Below, one piece after another: positions 8,114-16,741 of a stretch of 64,000 nt of DNA. A program made the translations under genes and the position numbers. Positions within the stretch are counted from its first letter, which is position 1. Each line of letters starts with the position of its first letter. The notes beneath the pieces are model-generated. The model was not told where the DNA came from. It searched no databases and saw nothing but the letters and a program-made list of their open reading frames with translations. Source of the DNA: Caenimonas aquaedulcis. Its GTDB lineage: Bacteria > Pseudomonadota > Gammaproteobacteria > Burkholderiales > Burkholderiaceae_C. The stretch covers positions 2,180,118 to 2,244,117 of the forward strand of contig NZ_JADWYS010000001.1 in the NCBI RefSeq assembly GCF_015831345.1, in the 5' to 3' direction.

Positions 8114-8395
8114 ATGAAGCAGCTCCCCACGTTCGCGCAGTTCCAGTCGGGCGCCCTCGCCCGCGGATTCGACGAGGTCCTGGAGCGCGTGTGGAAACCG
8201 GGCACGGTGCTGGAGACGCACACCCACCCCTTCGAAGCCGATGCGCTGGTCGTGCAGGGGGAGATGTGGCTGGGAGAGAACGGCGTGGAGCGGCGGCTGT
8301 TGCCCGGGGATACCTTCCACCTCGCGCCCGACACGCCGCACACGGAGCGTTATGGCGCTTCGGGCGCGACTTACTGGGTCGCGCGGAAGTCCTGA
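8114..8395 (+). CDS. Small single-domain cupin protein
   Basis: A 93-residue one-domain cupin. Histidines in ETHTHPFEADALVVQGEMWL (motif 1) and PDTPHTERY (motif 2) give a likely metal site. The start ATG 8114 lies 19 bp after the glsA stop, with no alternative that keeps the domain intact. Such minimal cupins serve as dioxygenase-like enzymes, sugar-binding sensors or quorum modifiers, and I cannot distinguish among these here. Confidence 0.82.
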   Translation: MKQLPTFAQFQSGALARGFDEVLERVWKPGTVLETHTHPFEADALVVQGEMWLGENGVERRLLPGDTFHLAPDTPHTERYGASGATYWVARKS

Positions 8396-8414
8396 GCGCG
8401 GCCCCCGAACGCGA

Positions 8415-8684
8415 TCAATCGCCCCAGGGCTGCACGTCGCCCGCGCCGACGCGGGCCTTGCCGGCGGGTTCCGCCGTGAACATGGATTCGTAGCCCTCCG
8501 AGTCGGTGACCCGGATGGACAGCAGGCGCGGGTCGATCGAAGGTTGCACGCCCAGGACGAGGAAAAAGGTCTGTCCCTCGTCGCCCGGCGGGTCTTTCAG
8601 CAGGTACTGGCCCAGCACCAGTTGGCCGAAGGTGGTCCCCTCGGTCTCGATTGCGGTGGCGTTCCCGTATCCCATCGAACCCAT
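8415..8684 (-). CDS. Hypothetical 89-aa protein
   Basis: A short protein starting MGSMGYGNATAIETEGTTFG and ending QPWGD. It has no signal peptide and a mixed, ordinary composition. It converges on the cupin gene with a 19-bp gap and fills an otherwise empty interval in a frame with typical third-position G/C. A start three codons later (MGYGN) is equally possible. I do not recognise a family. Confidence 0.6.
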   Translation of the reverse strand: MGSMGYGNATAIETEGTTFGQLVLGQYLLKDPPGDEGQTFFLVLGVQPSIDPRLLSIRVTDSEGYESMFTAEPAGKARVGAGDVQPWGD

Positions 8685-8763
8685 TCTAGGAACGCGCGCG
8701 GCGGCCCCTTGTCAGCCGCCGCCTCATGAATGGATCAGCCGCGATGCCCCGGCCAGGGCCGGT

Positions 8764-9039
8764 TCACTTCGGGTCGCTCACGCCGCCGTGGCCCTTGCAG
8801 CCCGCGGCACCCTTGACGGTGTGACGGCCGTCCGCGCAGCGCGTGATGACGGCCTGGCGTGCCTTGCGGCCGGTGGCCTTCACCTTGCGCCCGGCCTTGC
8901 GCACTTCGCTGCCCGCTTCGCGCTTGGCCTGCACGGCTTCGGTCTTGGCCTTCTGCGCCTTGTCGCCCGCCGTTTCCTGGGCGTGGGCGAGCGGCCACAG
9001 GGCCAGGGTCATGGCGATCGCGGCGATGATTTGCTTCAT
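8764..9039 (-). CDS. Small secreted lysine-rich protein with DUF3761-like C-terminus
   Basis: A 91-residue protein with a clear Sec signal peptide, MKQIIAAIAMTLALWPLAHAQ (1-21, cleavage after AHA). A 40-residue Lys/Ala/Glu-rich helical segment follows, then a C-terminal motif with C..DGRHT....AGCKGHGGV. The two cysteines and GHGG resemble the DUF3761 pattern found in small exported bacterial proteins. ATG 9039 is chosen because it begins the signal peptide. It lies downstream of the polyene-like operon (59 bp gap) in the same orientation, but there is no evidence that it belongs to it. Function unknown. Confidence 0.72.
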   Translation of the reverse strand: MKQIIAAIAMTLALWPLAHAQETAGDKAQKAKTEAVQAKREAGSEVRKAGRKVKATGRKARQAVITRCADGRHTVKGAAGCKGHGGVSDPK

Positions 9040-9098
9040 GGTTGTCTTTCGGTGGACATGGTTGGAAATTGCCGCCCGAAGTATTGCAGGTTTGGGGC

Positions 9099-10316
9099 TC
9101 AGGCAGGGCCCGCCCGGTGCCGCAGCGGCCACCAGGCCGCGGCAAGGCAGAGCAGGGCGAAGCACAGGAGCAGGCCGATGCGCGGCAGCATCAGCGCCGG
9201 CGTCGGGTCGCCCAGGAACACCGACTGCATGCCGTCCAGCGCCCACCCCATCGGGGACCATTCGGACACGCGCTGCAGGCCGGGCGGCATCAGCATGCGC
9301 GGCACCATCACCCCGGCGATCGCGCCCAGGACGACGTTCAGGCCGCCGCCGAGCGCCGCGGCGTGGTCGAAGCTCGTGCTGCGGGCCGCGATGAGCAATG
9401 CCAGGCCCACGGCGGCCGCGCTCGTGGCGAACACCATCGCGAGGAACCAGCCGGCCGAGACATCGAGGTGCAGGGCATCGCCGCCGAGCAGCGGCACCAC
9501 CCAGCGGCCGACGACGATCATGAAAGCAAGCTGCACCCAGTTGAGGGCCATGAAGGCCAGCAGCTTGCCCCCGAGGATCGCCTGCGCATGCACGCCCATC
9601 GTCGCGAGCCGCGCGAGCGTTCCCTCGTTGCGCTCCTGGATGAGCACGCCCGCGATCGGGATCACGACGAAGAACATGCCGAACACCAGCCAGGCGGGCA
9701 CGCTCTGCTGCACCGCCGTCATGGTGCGGCCCGATTCGATCTCGTAGAGGTAGCGCACCGCCGGGGCGCCCTGCGCCGACAACTGCTCCGGTTGCGCGCT
9801 ATCGAGCAGCACGCTCGCGAACGGCCCGGCCTGCGCGGCCGCCATCTTCAGCTGCACCTGCAGCAGCGAGAACGTGAGCTCCGAGCGCAGCCGCGCCGCC
9901 GCGGCGGGTTGCACGAGGTTGCCGAGCCACAGCTCCAGCTGCTGCGGCCGCGGCCGCCCGTCCTCGCCGAGCAGCGGCGCGCGCACCACCACGCCCGCCT
10001 CGACCTGCCGCGCCTTCAGCGCCGCCTGCAGTTGCGCGCGCGAGGCGAAGCGCTCGCCGCCGTTGCGCTGCAGCCATTCGCGTGTCCATTGCGCCGCGAT
10101 CTGCCCGGTGTCTTCCAGCACCCAGCCCGCCTTCGGCAGGTCGATGCGCGCGATCAGCGTGTTCTTGAGCGTGAACGACATCACCAGCACGAAGATCGCG
10201 GGCATCAGGAACAGCACGGCCAGCCCGTGCGGATTGCGCAGGAGCAGGCGCCACTCCTTCGCGGCGAGCCGCGCGACCTGGCGCAGCGCGTGGACGATGG
10301 GGGGCGTGCCGTGCAT
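9099..10316 (-). CDS. ABC-2 type exporter permease
   Basis: A 405-residue permease of the ABC2 (YhgE/DrrB-like) type. It has one N-terminal membrane helix (about 28-50, HGLAVLFLMPAIFVLVMSF), a large periplasmic domain (about 55-225), and five C-terminal helices starting near WLVFGMFFVVIPIAGVLIQERNEGTLARL. That last segment is the characteristic cytoplasmic coupling region. It is the last gene of the polyene-like operon, 2 bp after its ATPase partner. It probably exports the cluster's lipid-like product from the inner membrane, replacing the RND/MMPL exporter of standard aryl polyene loci (inference). Confidence 0.85.
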   Translation of the reverse strand: MHGTPPIVHALRQVARLAAKEWRLLLRNPHGLAVLFLMPAIFVLVMSFTLKNTLIARIDLPKAGWVLEDTGQIAAQWTREWLQRNGGERFASRAQLQAALKARQVEAGVVVRAPLLGEDGRPRPQQLELWLGNLVQPAAAARLRSELTFSLLQVQLKMAAAQAGPFASVLLDSAQPEQLSAQGAPAVRYLYEIESGRTMTAVQQSVPAWLVFGMFFVVIPIAGVLIQERNEGTLARLATMGVHAQAILGGKLLAFMALNWVQLAFMIVVGRWVVPLLGGDALHLDVSAGWFLAMVFATSAAAVGLALLIAARSTSFDHAAALGGGLNVVLGAIAGVMVPRMLMPPGLQRVSEWSPMGWALDGMQSVFLGDPTPALMLPRIGLLLCFALLCLAAAWWPLRHRAGPA

Positions 10317-10318
10317 CG

Positions 10319-11053
10319 TCAGTCCCGCAGCCGGCGCTGGGTGTAGTGCATGAAGAGCGCCTCGAGGTCCGCGAAAGGCGCCTGTCCTTCGGGGCCGCGC
10401 AGCAGCGTCGCCAGGTCGCCGCTCGCGAGCACCCGCCCGTGGTCGAGCAGCAGGATGTGCGAGCACACCGCGCTCACCTCCTCCATGTAATGCGTGGCAT
10501 AGAGCACCGACGTGCCCGCCGCCACCATGTCCCGCACGCGATCGAGCAGGAAGGCCCGCGATTGCGGGTCGACCCCGGCCGTCGGCTCGTCCAGCAGCAG
10601 CGCCGCCGGCTGCTGCAGCAGGGCGATGCCCAGGTTCAGGCGCCGCCGCACGCCGCCCGAGCAATGGCGGGCGCGACGCTGCGCGAACTCCTGCAGCATG
10701 CAGGTGTGCACCGCCGACTCGACGCGCCGCGCGGCCTCCTCGCCGGGGAGGTCCAGCATGCCCGCGAAGAAGCGCAGGTTCTCCATGCAGGTGAGCTCGG
10801 GATAGAACGCGTACTCCTGCGGCACCCACGCGACGGACTGCGAGGGTTCGCGCCGGATGCGGCCGCCCTGCGGCTGCCGCAAGCCGACCAGCAGGTTGAT
10901 CAGCGTGGACTTGCCCGAGCCATTGGGGCCGAGCAGGCCGATGGCGTGGCCGCGCAGGAGCGTGAGATCGACGCCGCGAAGGGCCGGCTCGTCCTGGCCC
11001 GCGTAGCGGTAGGTGAGCTGCTCGGCCGCGATGACCGCGGCGCCCGCCGTCAT
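10319..11053 (-). CDS. ABC transporter ATP-binding protein
   Basis: A 244-residue ATPase with Walker A (GPNGSGKS), Walker B (LLLDEPTAGVD), an H-loop histidine (YATHYMEEV) and a signature with an altered first residue, CSGGVRRRL instead of LSGG. The sequence is of the drug/lipid-exporter (CcmA/DrrA) class. ATG 11053 overlaps the stop of the upstream glycosyltransferase by the ATGA arrangement, so translation is coupled. It pairs with the permease 2 bp downstream. Confidence 0.9.
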   Translation of the reverse strand: MTAGAAVIAAEQLTYRYAGQDEPALRGVDLTLLRGHAIGLLGPNGSGKSTLINLLVGLRQPQGGRIRREPSQSVAWVPQEYAFYPELTCMENLRFFAGMLDLPGEEAARRVESAVHTCMLQEFAQRRARHCSGGVRRRLNLGIALLQQPAALLLDEPTAGVDPQSRAFLLDRVRDMVAAGTSVLYATHYMEEVSAVCSHILLLDHGRVLASGDLATLLRGPEGQAPFADLEALFMHYTQRRLRD

Positions 11054-11895
11054 TGCGCGGAAGCCTTGGTCGCGGCGCCCAGCATGTCGTGCGACCCGGC
11101 CGCTGCGCCGGCCGCATGCCTTCCCGGAAGGACCACAGCCGGATGCAGGCTGCGCCAGAGCCCGAGCGGCGCCATGCCGCTCAGGAGCAGCCGGCGCGCG
11201 ACCATCACCACGATCTTGGCGATGTCGATGACGGGCCGGAAGTGGCTCGCGCGCGCATGCACCGGGTAGCGCCCCGGGATGGCCACGGCCAGCGTTTCGT
11301 GGCCGCGCGAGGCCGCCTCGATCAGGATCTCGCTTTCGAAGGTGAAGCGGCTGCCGCGCACGCGGCCCGACAGCGCGAGCCGCATGACCTCGCGCGGATA
11401 CACGCGAAAGCCAGACTGCGAATCGGCGATCGGATGGCGCGCCGCCCACGAGATCCAGAAGCACGCGAACTTGTTGGCGCGATAGCGCGAAGGCGGGAAC
11501 TGCGAGCGGTCATGCAGGCGCGAGCCGATGACGATCCTCTCAGGGTGGTGGCGCCAGGCGGCCAGCAGCACCGGCGCATCGGCGGCGTCGTGCTGGCCGT
11601 CGCCGTCGAGGGCGATGACGCACTGCGCGTCCTGCGAGAGCGCGTACTGGAACGCCGTGCACAGGCTCGCCGCCTTGCCCATGTTCTGCGGATGGCGGAT
11701 GAGCCGGACCGGAAGGCCTTCGAGGCAGCGCGCGGTGCCGTCGCTCGAGCCGTCGTCCACGACGATGACGCGCGGGCATTGCGCGAGCGCTTCCTGCGCC
11801 AGCGTGCGGATCGTGCGTTCCTCCTGGTAGGCGGGGATCGCGATCCACACGCCCTCCCAGGCGGATGCGCCCGTCTCCTGTCGTATGGATTCCAT
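11050..11895 (-). CDS. Family 2 glycosyltransferase
   Basis: A 281-residue GT-A enzyme with AIPAYQEE near residue 19-26, VVDDGSSDGT and the metal-binding DGDGQHD. The C-terminal half has a basic amphipathic stretch (FRPVIDIAKIVVMVARRLLL) that probably sits on the inner membrane. Such dolichol-phosphate-mannose-synthase-like transferases occur in aryl polyene and xanthomonadin clusters, where they may decorate the head group or the lipid anchor. It starts 2 bp after the ketoreductase stop and overlaps the ABC ATPase start. Confidence 0.88.
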   Translation of the reverse strand: MESIRQETGASAWEGVWIAIPAYQEERTIRTLAQEALAQCPRVIVVDDGSSDGTARCLEGLPVRLIRHPQNMGKAASLCTAFQYALSQDAQCVIALDGDGQHDAADAPVLLAAWRHHPERIVIGSRLHDRSQFPPSRYRANKFACFWISWAARHPIADSQSGFRVYPREVMRLALSGRVRGSRFTFESEILIEAASRGHETLAVAIPGRYPVHARASHFRPVIDIAKIVVMVARRLLLSGMAPLGLWRSLHPAVVLPGRHAAGAAAGSHDMLGAATKASAQ

Positions 11896-11897
11896 AT

Positions 11898-12641
11898 TCA
11901 GTAGAGGCCTCCGTTCACCCCGATCACCTGGCCCGTGACGTAGCTTGCGCCTTCCGAGGCCAGGAAGGCAACCACCGCGGCGACTTCCTCCGCGCGTCCG
12001 GCGCGGCCCGCGGGCACCAGCGCCTTGATCCGCTCCGGAGGAAACGCGTCCTGCGCCATGTCCGTTTCGATGACGCCGGGCGCCACCGCATTCACCGTGA
12101 TGCCGCGCCCGGCGAGCTCCTGCGCGAGCGACTTCGTGGCGCCGTGCAGGCCCGCCTTGGCGGCCGCGTAATTGCCCTGGCCCTTGTTGCCCGCCTGTCC
12201 CGCCACCGAGCTGATGTTGACGATGCGCCCCCAGCGTGTACGGACCATGGGCATCAGCAGCGGCTGCGTCACGCGAAAGAATCCGTTGAGGTTCGTGTCG
12301 ATCACGTCGAGCCAGGTCGCTTCGTCCATGCCGGCGAGCAGCGCGTCGCGGTGCATGCCGGCGTTGTTGACGAGGATCTGGATCGGGCCTGCCGCGAGGA
12401 TCGACTCCGTCGCGTCACGCACCTGCCGCGAATCCGAGAGGTCGAACGCGACTGCCTGCGCGCCGTGCCCCGCTTCGGTGAGTTCGGCGACAAGCGCCTG
12501 CGCACGCTCCGTGCCGCGATGGGCATGCACGATGACATGCGCGCCCTGCGCCGCGAGCGCGCGGCAGATCGCCGCGCCGATGGCGCCGCTGCCGCCGGTC
12601 ACGAGCGCGCGCCGCGTGGCGCCGTGGGCGGTGGCGCTCAT
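11898..12641 (-). CDS. 3-oxoacyl-ACP reductase (FabG-type)
   Basis: A 247-residue short-chain dehydrogenase with the NADP(H) motif TGGSGAIG (about 16-23), NNAG, and the catalytic S...YAAAK set in ISSVAGQAGNKGQGNYAAAK. It would reduce the beta-keto group after each condensation on ACP (ApeQ-like role). The start overlaps the upstream dehydratase stop by four bases (ATGA). It is the only ketoreductase in the cluster. Confidence 0.9.
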   Translation of the reverse strand: MSATAHGATRRALVTGGSGAIGAAICRALAAQGAHVIVHAHRGTERAQALVAELTEAGHGAQAVAFDLSDSRQVRDATESILAAGPIQILVNNAGMHRDALLAGMDEATWLDVIDTNLNGFFRVTQPLLMPMVRTRWGRIVNISSVAGQAGNKGQGNYAAAKAGLHGATKSLAQELAGRGITVNAVAPGVIETDMAQDAFPPERIKALVPAGRAGRAEEVAAVVAFLASEGASYVTGQVIGVNGGLY

Positions 12642-13066
12642 CCCGGCGCCCCTTCCGTGAAGGCGACCATGAACCGTCCACTGGCGATGGGCTGGTCCCC
12701 CCGCACCTCGAACCGGTACAGGCAGCCGGTGGCGACGCGGCTTTCCAGGTCGGCGCGGACCGTGACGGGTGCGCCTCCGGATTCGAATGCGCACGCATGC
12801 ATCTCGATGTCCATGAGCTTGGCGAGCATGCCGGGACGCGGCGCCTGGGCGCCATCGAGCAGTGCGCCATGCACCGCCGCGGCCTGCGCGGCATATTCGC
12901 AGGCGGCGATGGCGGGCACGCTGCCATCGCGCGCAAGCGGATGGGCCGCGGTGGGCGCGGCGCTGCTGCAGGCGATGTGCGTGGCATCCCAGCTCGAGAC
13001 TTCGTCCAGCAGGCACATCGCGCCCGCATGGGGCACGACGCGTTCGATCTGTGCGCGGTCGAGCAT
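12638..13066 (-). CDS. Hotdog-fold 3-hydroxyacyl-ACP dehydratase (ApeP-like)
   Basis: A 142-residue single hotdog domain with H13 in RVVPHAGAMCLLDEV and CEYAAQAAAVHGAL, the pattern of the ApeP/FabZ-like dehydratases in aryl polyene clusters. It would form the double bond after ketoreduction. A second dehydratase-like hotdog domain is fused to the ligase at 17622-19340, giving the ApeI/ApeP-like pair. The start overlaps the chain-length-factor stop by 1 bp and the end overlaps the reductase start. Confidence 0.83.
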   Translation of the reverse strand: MLDRAQIERVVPHAGAMCLLDEVSSWDATHIACSSAAPTAAHPLARDGSVPAIAACEYAAQAAAVHGALLDGAQAPRPGMLAKLMDIEMHACAFESGGAPVTVRADLESRVATGCLYRFEVRGDQPIASGRFMVAFTEGAPG

Positions 13067-13881
13067 CACGGCGCGGCCTTCGCCATGCATTGCAGGCGCA
13101 GCGTGCGCCCGCCGAGCGGATAGCCCCCGGCCGCTCCGGCGGCCGCGTCCATCAGCGACAGCGCGGCCAGCGCACGCGCGCTCGCATGCCCGGCCCACGC
13201 CGCCGGCATCCAGCCGGGAAGCGGCGAAGCCGGCTGCGCGCCGGCATCCTCCAGGCTCAGCGCAAACGATGCCAGCACCGGTGCGTCGCCACGCGGCGTT
13301 CCGCCGCTGACGATCCACGCGGCGGCGGTGCCTTGCGCAATGGGCAGCAGTTCGTTCAGGGGCGCCGTCATGGCGGGATCGTAGACCACGAGCAGCACGG
13401 GTTCGTTGTCCGCCAGCGCTTCCGTGACGGCGCACAGCAGGCCGCTCGCGAAGCTCTCCATGCCCAGGCTCACGACCGTCGCCGGCCGCCGGGTGCGCCA
13501 TGCGATGGAGAAGTAGCCGGAGGGCGCATTCACCACCGAATTCGAGAAGAGCAGCGGCGAGACCTGCCGCGTGGTGGCCAGTGTCTCGAGCATCTGCTGG
13601 CAGACCTCGCCCGTGCCCTCGTCGGTGGCGAACACCGAACGCAGGTCCTGCGCGGCGAACGGGCTGCCCTGCAGCGCCTGGTCGATGCAGGCGAGCACCA
13701 GGCGCACCGCCTGGCTCGCGCGGCGGCGCTCCTGCGCGGGCAGCATCGCGGGGCTGGGCAGTTGCAGCGGCGCGGCCTCGTAGGAAGCGGCGCCGCTTGC
13801 GATGGCGCGCAGCATGGCCAGGGAGCCGATGCCCGGCGCGACGGCGCCCGCGGCGTGAAGGTGAAATTCGAGCGGCTTCAT
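13066..13881 (-). CDS. Beta-ketoacyl synthase-like chain length factor
   Basis: A 271-residue thiolase-fold protein that matches ketosynthases in outline (DEGTGEVCQQMLETL, SNSVVNAPSGYFSIAW) but lacks the nucleophilic cysteine. The equivalent segment reads VVSLGMESFASG. That fits the truncated KS-like chain-length factors (ApeC-like) which dimerise with an active ketosynthase to set polyene length. It is immediately preceded (1 bp gap) by the active KS gene and overlaps the dehydratase gene. Confidence 0.85.
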   Translation of the reverse strand: MKPLEFHLHAAGAVAPGIGSLAMLRAIASGAASYEAAPLQLPSPAMLPAQERRRASQAVRLVLACIDQALQGSPFAAQDLRSVFATDEGTGEVCQQMLETLATTRQVSPLLFSNSVVNAPSGYFSIAWRTRRPATVVSLGMESFASGLLCAVTEALADNEPVLLVVYDPAMTAPLNELLPIAQGTAAAWIVSGGTPRGDAPVLASFALSLEDAGAQPASPLPGWMPAAWAGHASARALAALSLMDAAAGAAGGYPLGGRTLRLQCMAKAAP

Positions 13882-13882
13882 G

Positions 13883-15055
13883 TCATCGCGCCAGGCTGAA
13901 GACCAGCGCGCAGTTGCTGCCGCCGAACCCGAAGTTGTTGCTCATCGCGTGCGCGAACTTCGCGGCGGCCGGCGCGGTGACGACATCGACGTCGAGTTGC
14001 GCGTCGGCCTCGCGCCAGTTCGCGGCAGGCGGCAGCGACTGGTGCGCCAGGGCCTGCGCCGTGACGATCGCCTCCACGATGCCCGCGGCGCCCAGCGTGT
14101 GCCCGGTCACGCCCTTGGTGGACGACACCGGCACGCGATGCGCGCCGAAGACCGCGCGGATGCCGGCGGACTCGGACTTGTCGTTGGCCTGCGTCGCGGT
14201 GCCATGTGCGTTCAGGTAACCGATATCGCCCGGGGCGAGCCGCGCGGCGTCCAGCGCCGCGCGCATCGCGGCCTGGGCGCCCTCGCCCTCCGGATGCGGC
14301 GTGGACATGTGCCAGGCGTCGCTCGACTCGCCGCCGCCGGCGAACAGCACTTCGGCGGGCGTGCGCTCGAGCAGGGCGAAGCCGCCGGCCTCGCCGATGG
14401 AGATGCCCTTGCGCGCAGCGTCGAACGGGCGGCACACCTCGTCGGACAGGAGCTGCAGGCCGTCGAAGCCGTGCAAGGTCGACAGGCACAGGCTGTCGAC
14501 GCCGCCGACCACCGCGCAGTCCACCAGCCCGAGCTCGATCCATCGCTGCGCGGTGAGGAACACCTTCGCGCTGGACGAGCACGCCGTGGACATCGTGGCC
14601 ATCGGGCCTTGCAGCCCGAGCACCTGGGCGGTGAAGCGGCACAGCGCATCGACCGAGTGCACGCGCCGATAGTCGAAGGATGCGGGCCACGCGCCGGTCT
14701 CCCGCCGCGCCGCATAGGCGAGCTCCGTGCTGCGGATGCCGGAGGTGCTGGTACCGAGGACCAGGCCGACACGGCCCGCGCCATGCCTCGCGACGGCCGC
14801 GGCGACGGCGCGGCGAAACCCTTCGTCGCGCAAGGCGAGCCAGGCGAGCCGGTGGTTGCGGCAGTCCCAGGCCTGCCATTCAGGCGGCAGCACGGCCTCG
14901 TCCACACCCGGCACCGCGCCCAGCCAGCAGGGCAGCTCGCACCAGTCGAGCGGATTGGGCCTCAGCGCCGTGCGGCCGAGCGAGGCGGCCTCCCACAGCG
15001 AGGCCACGTCATGGCCGGCGGGGTGCACGATGGTGGTGGCGGTGAGTCCGAGCAC
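13883..15055 (-). CDS. Beta-ketoacyl-ACP synthase (KAS, polyene type)
   Basis: A 390-residue condensing enzyme with the complete Cys-His-His triad: C159 (STACSSS), H284 (NAHGTAT) and H319 (VTGHTLGAAG). It should extend the acyl-ACP chain by two carbons per cycle with malonyl-ACP, together with the chain-length factor encoded next. The start is GTG at 15055: no ATG lies in frame before the methyltransferase stop 28 bp upstream, and the N-terminus LGLTATTIVHP aligns with family starts. It is the only catalytically complete ketosynthase here, whereas standard aryl polyene clusters carry two or more. Confidence 0.9.
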   Translation of the reverse strand: MLGLTATTIVHPAGHDVASLWEAASLGRTALRPNPLDWCELPCWLGAVPGVDEAVLPPEWQAWDCRNHRLAWLALRDEGFRRAVAAAVARHGAGRVGLVLGTSTSGIRSTELAYAARRETGAWPASFDYRRVHSVDALCRFTAQVLGLQGPMATMSTACSSSAKVFLTAQRWIELGLVDCAVVGGVDSLCLSTLHGFDGLQLLSDEVCRPFDAARKGISIGEAGGFALLERTPAEVLFAGGGESSDAWHMSTPHPEGEGAQAAMRAALDAARLAPGDIGYLNAHGTATQANDKSESAGIRAVFGAHRVPVSSTKGVTGHTLGAAGIVEAIVTAQALAHQSLPPAANWREADAQLDVDVVTAPAAAKFAHAMSNNFGFGGSNCALVFSLAR

Positions 15056-15083
15056 GTGGTTGCTTTTCGAAGTAGGTGCGGCG

Positions 15084-16151
15084 TCAGGACGCGACCCTGC
15101 ATTCCAGCAGGGTGTGGTAGCCGCCGACGCCGTCGGTCAACGAGGAGATCTCGAGTCCGGCGCGCTGGACGAGGCCCAGGAACACGGAGGAATCGTACAT
15201 CTGGCTATTGCCGTTCGCAACGCAGCTGAAGTAAAGCGAGGTCTGCTGCAGGCTGAAGGCCGCCGCCTCGAAACGCTGGCGGTCCCAGAACAGCTCCAGG
15301 ACCCAGAGGCGACCGCCCGGCTCCAGGCACTCGCCCGCCTTGCGCAGGATGTGGACGACCTGGTCCTCGGAGAAGCAATCGAGGAACTGGCTCATCCACA
15401 CGAGGTCGTAGCCCCGCGGCAGCGCGAGCAAGGGATCGAGCAGGTCCATCGGGTGCGGGTGCGCGCGTTGCGCGACGCCCGCCGCCTCGAGCCTTGCGCG
15501 CGCGCGATGGAGCTGTGGCTGCAGGTCGACCAGGCCGACTTCGAGCTGGGGCAGCCGCTGCAGGCACATCTGCGCCCACTTGCCCGTGTTGCAGCCGATG
15601 TCCAGCAGCTTGCGCGGCGGCGCCGCGGCCAGGCGTTCGCACATCACGGGGAAGGCGCCGTCGGAGTAGAAATGGTCGAACGCATGCCAGCTCGAAAGCG
15701 CGGGCTCCGGCATGACCGACAGGCCTTCGTAGAGCGTCGGCCACGGACCGAGTTCCTTCAGGCCCGCAGGGCGGCCCTGCATGAGCGATTCGTCCAGGTG
15801 CGCGGCCGCCTGGTAGCAGACGTCTCGCGTGAAGTCGAAGTTCACGCGCGTCATCTCGTCGTCCAGCAGGAAGCGGCCGAGCCGGCCGAGGAAGTAACGG
15901 CCCTCCTGGCGCCACACGATGTGCAGGCCGAGGCCGGCTTCGAGCAGCACGCGTGCCGCATACACGGAGAGGCTCGTGGCCTGCGCCACTTCCTCGATCG
16001 TCCGCCCGACGGGCTTTCCGGTTTCCGAGAGGGCCGCGAGCACGCCCCGGTCCCGCATGACGGCCGTAGCCTGGAATGCCAGCGGGGCGAAGGCGAGCCA
16101 CTGGGCGGCCGTGACGGCCTCCATCGCATTCAGCGGATCCTTGTCGTACAT
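15084..16151 (-). CDS. SAM-dependent methyltransferase of the O-methyltransferase type
   Basis: A 355-residue enzyme. The N-terminal half is a winged-helix dimerisation-like domain (RTIEEVAQATSLSVYAARVLLEAGLG). The C-terminal half is a Rossmann domain with the SAM loop LLDIGCNTGKWA near residue 185 and VLELFWDRQ. In aryl polyene and xanthomonadin clusters a methyltransferase modifies the aryl head group, and the same role is inferred here. It is separated by 29 bp from the upstream LolA-like gene and 28 bp from the KS gene. Confidence 0.85.
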   Translation of the reverse strand: MYDKDPLNAMEAVTAAQWLAFAPLAFQATAVMRDRGVLAALSETGKPVGRTIEEVAQATSLSVYAARVLLEAGLGLHIVWRQEGRYFLGRLGRFLLDDEMTRVNFDFTRDVCYQAAAHLDESLMQGRPAGLKELGPWPTLYEGLSVMPEPALSSWHAFDHFYSDGAFPVMCERLAAAPPRKLLDIGCNTGKWAQMCLQRLPQLEVGLVDLQPQLHRARARLEAAGVAQRAHPHPMDLLDPLLALPRGYDLVWMSQFLDCFSEDQVVHILRKAGECLEPGGRLWVLELFWDRQRFEAAAFSLQQTSLYFSCVANGNSQMYDSSVFLGLVQRAGLEISSLTDGVGGYHTLLECRVAS

Positions 16152-16180
16152 CGTTGCCTTCTGGGTGGTGGGGGATGGGC

Positions 16181-16741
16181 TCAGGGCTTCAGGCGCGTGG
16201 TGGTGCGCTCGCCGTTCTTCAGGGTGACGACAATGACCTGCAGCTGGCCCTGCGTGCCTTGCAGCTGCGCATGCTCGAGGTAGCGCGAGGCCTGCGCGCT
16301 GCGCGGCTGCAGCTGCGCGGACCACACGCGCTCGTCGCCGCTCAGCTCGATGCGGAAGTCGCGCTGCAGCGCGGCGAAGTCGCCCGTCACCACCTGCCGC
16401 AGCAGGTCCGACAGCGCGGCGACCGCGGGCACCTGCGCAAACAGGATCTGCTTCGTCTCCTTGCCGCCCGGCCCCGTCCACTCGATGCGGTCGGCGAGCA
16501 GGCGCCAGGTTTCCTCGCGCGGCGAGTCCACGCGCTTTTCGAGGCCGCCGGGAATGACGCGCAAGCTGCCGCGGCTCATGGCGGGCGTCGACAGCCAGGG
16601 CGACTCGCGCTCCTCCTGGAACGTCACCGCCGACGGGGGCGCGGACCGCAGCAGTCGCTCGAGTTCGGCCACGGTAAAGGGCGCCGCCGCAGCGTGCAGC
16701 CAACCCAGCATCAGCGACAGCAGCAAGGCCAATCGCTTCAT
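16181..16741 (-). CDS. LolA-like outer membrane lipoprotein carrier protein
   Basis: A 186-residue exported protein with a Sec signal (MKRLALLLSLMLGWLHAAAA) and a LolA/LolB-like half-barrel sequence (FTVAELERLL...AVTFQEERESPWL...GSLRVIPGG). Members of this type are regular components of aryl polyene clusters and are thought to move the lipid-linked product across the periplasm. The start overlaps the acyltransferase stop (ATGA). Confidence 0.85.
   Translation of the reverse strand: MKRLALLLSLMLGWLHAAAAPFTVAELERLLRSAPPSAVTFQEERESPWLSTPAMSRGSLRVIPGGLEKRVDSPREETWRLLADRIEWTGPGGKETKQILFAQVPAVAALSDLLRQVVTGDFAALQRDFRIELSGDERVWSAQLQPRSAQASRYLEHAQLQGTQGQLQVIVVTLKNGERTTTRLKP

Noticed and set aside
8700..8720. 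GGCGGC / GCCGCC hairpin between two small minus-strand genes as a terminator
   Set aside because: A simple GC-rich repeat with no T-run on either strand, which is common by chance in this DNA.
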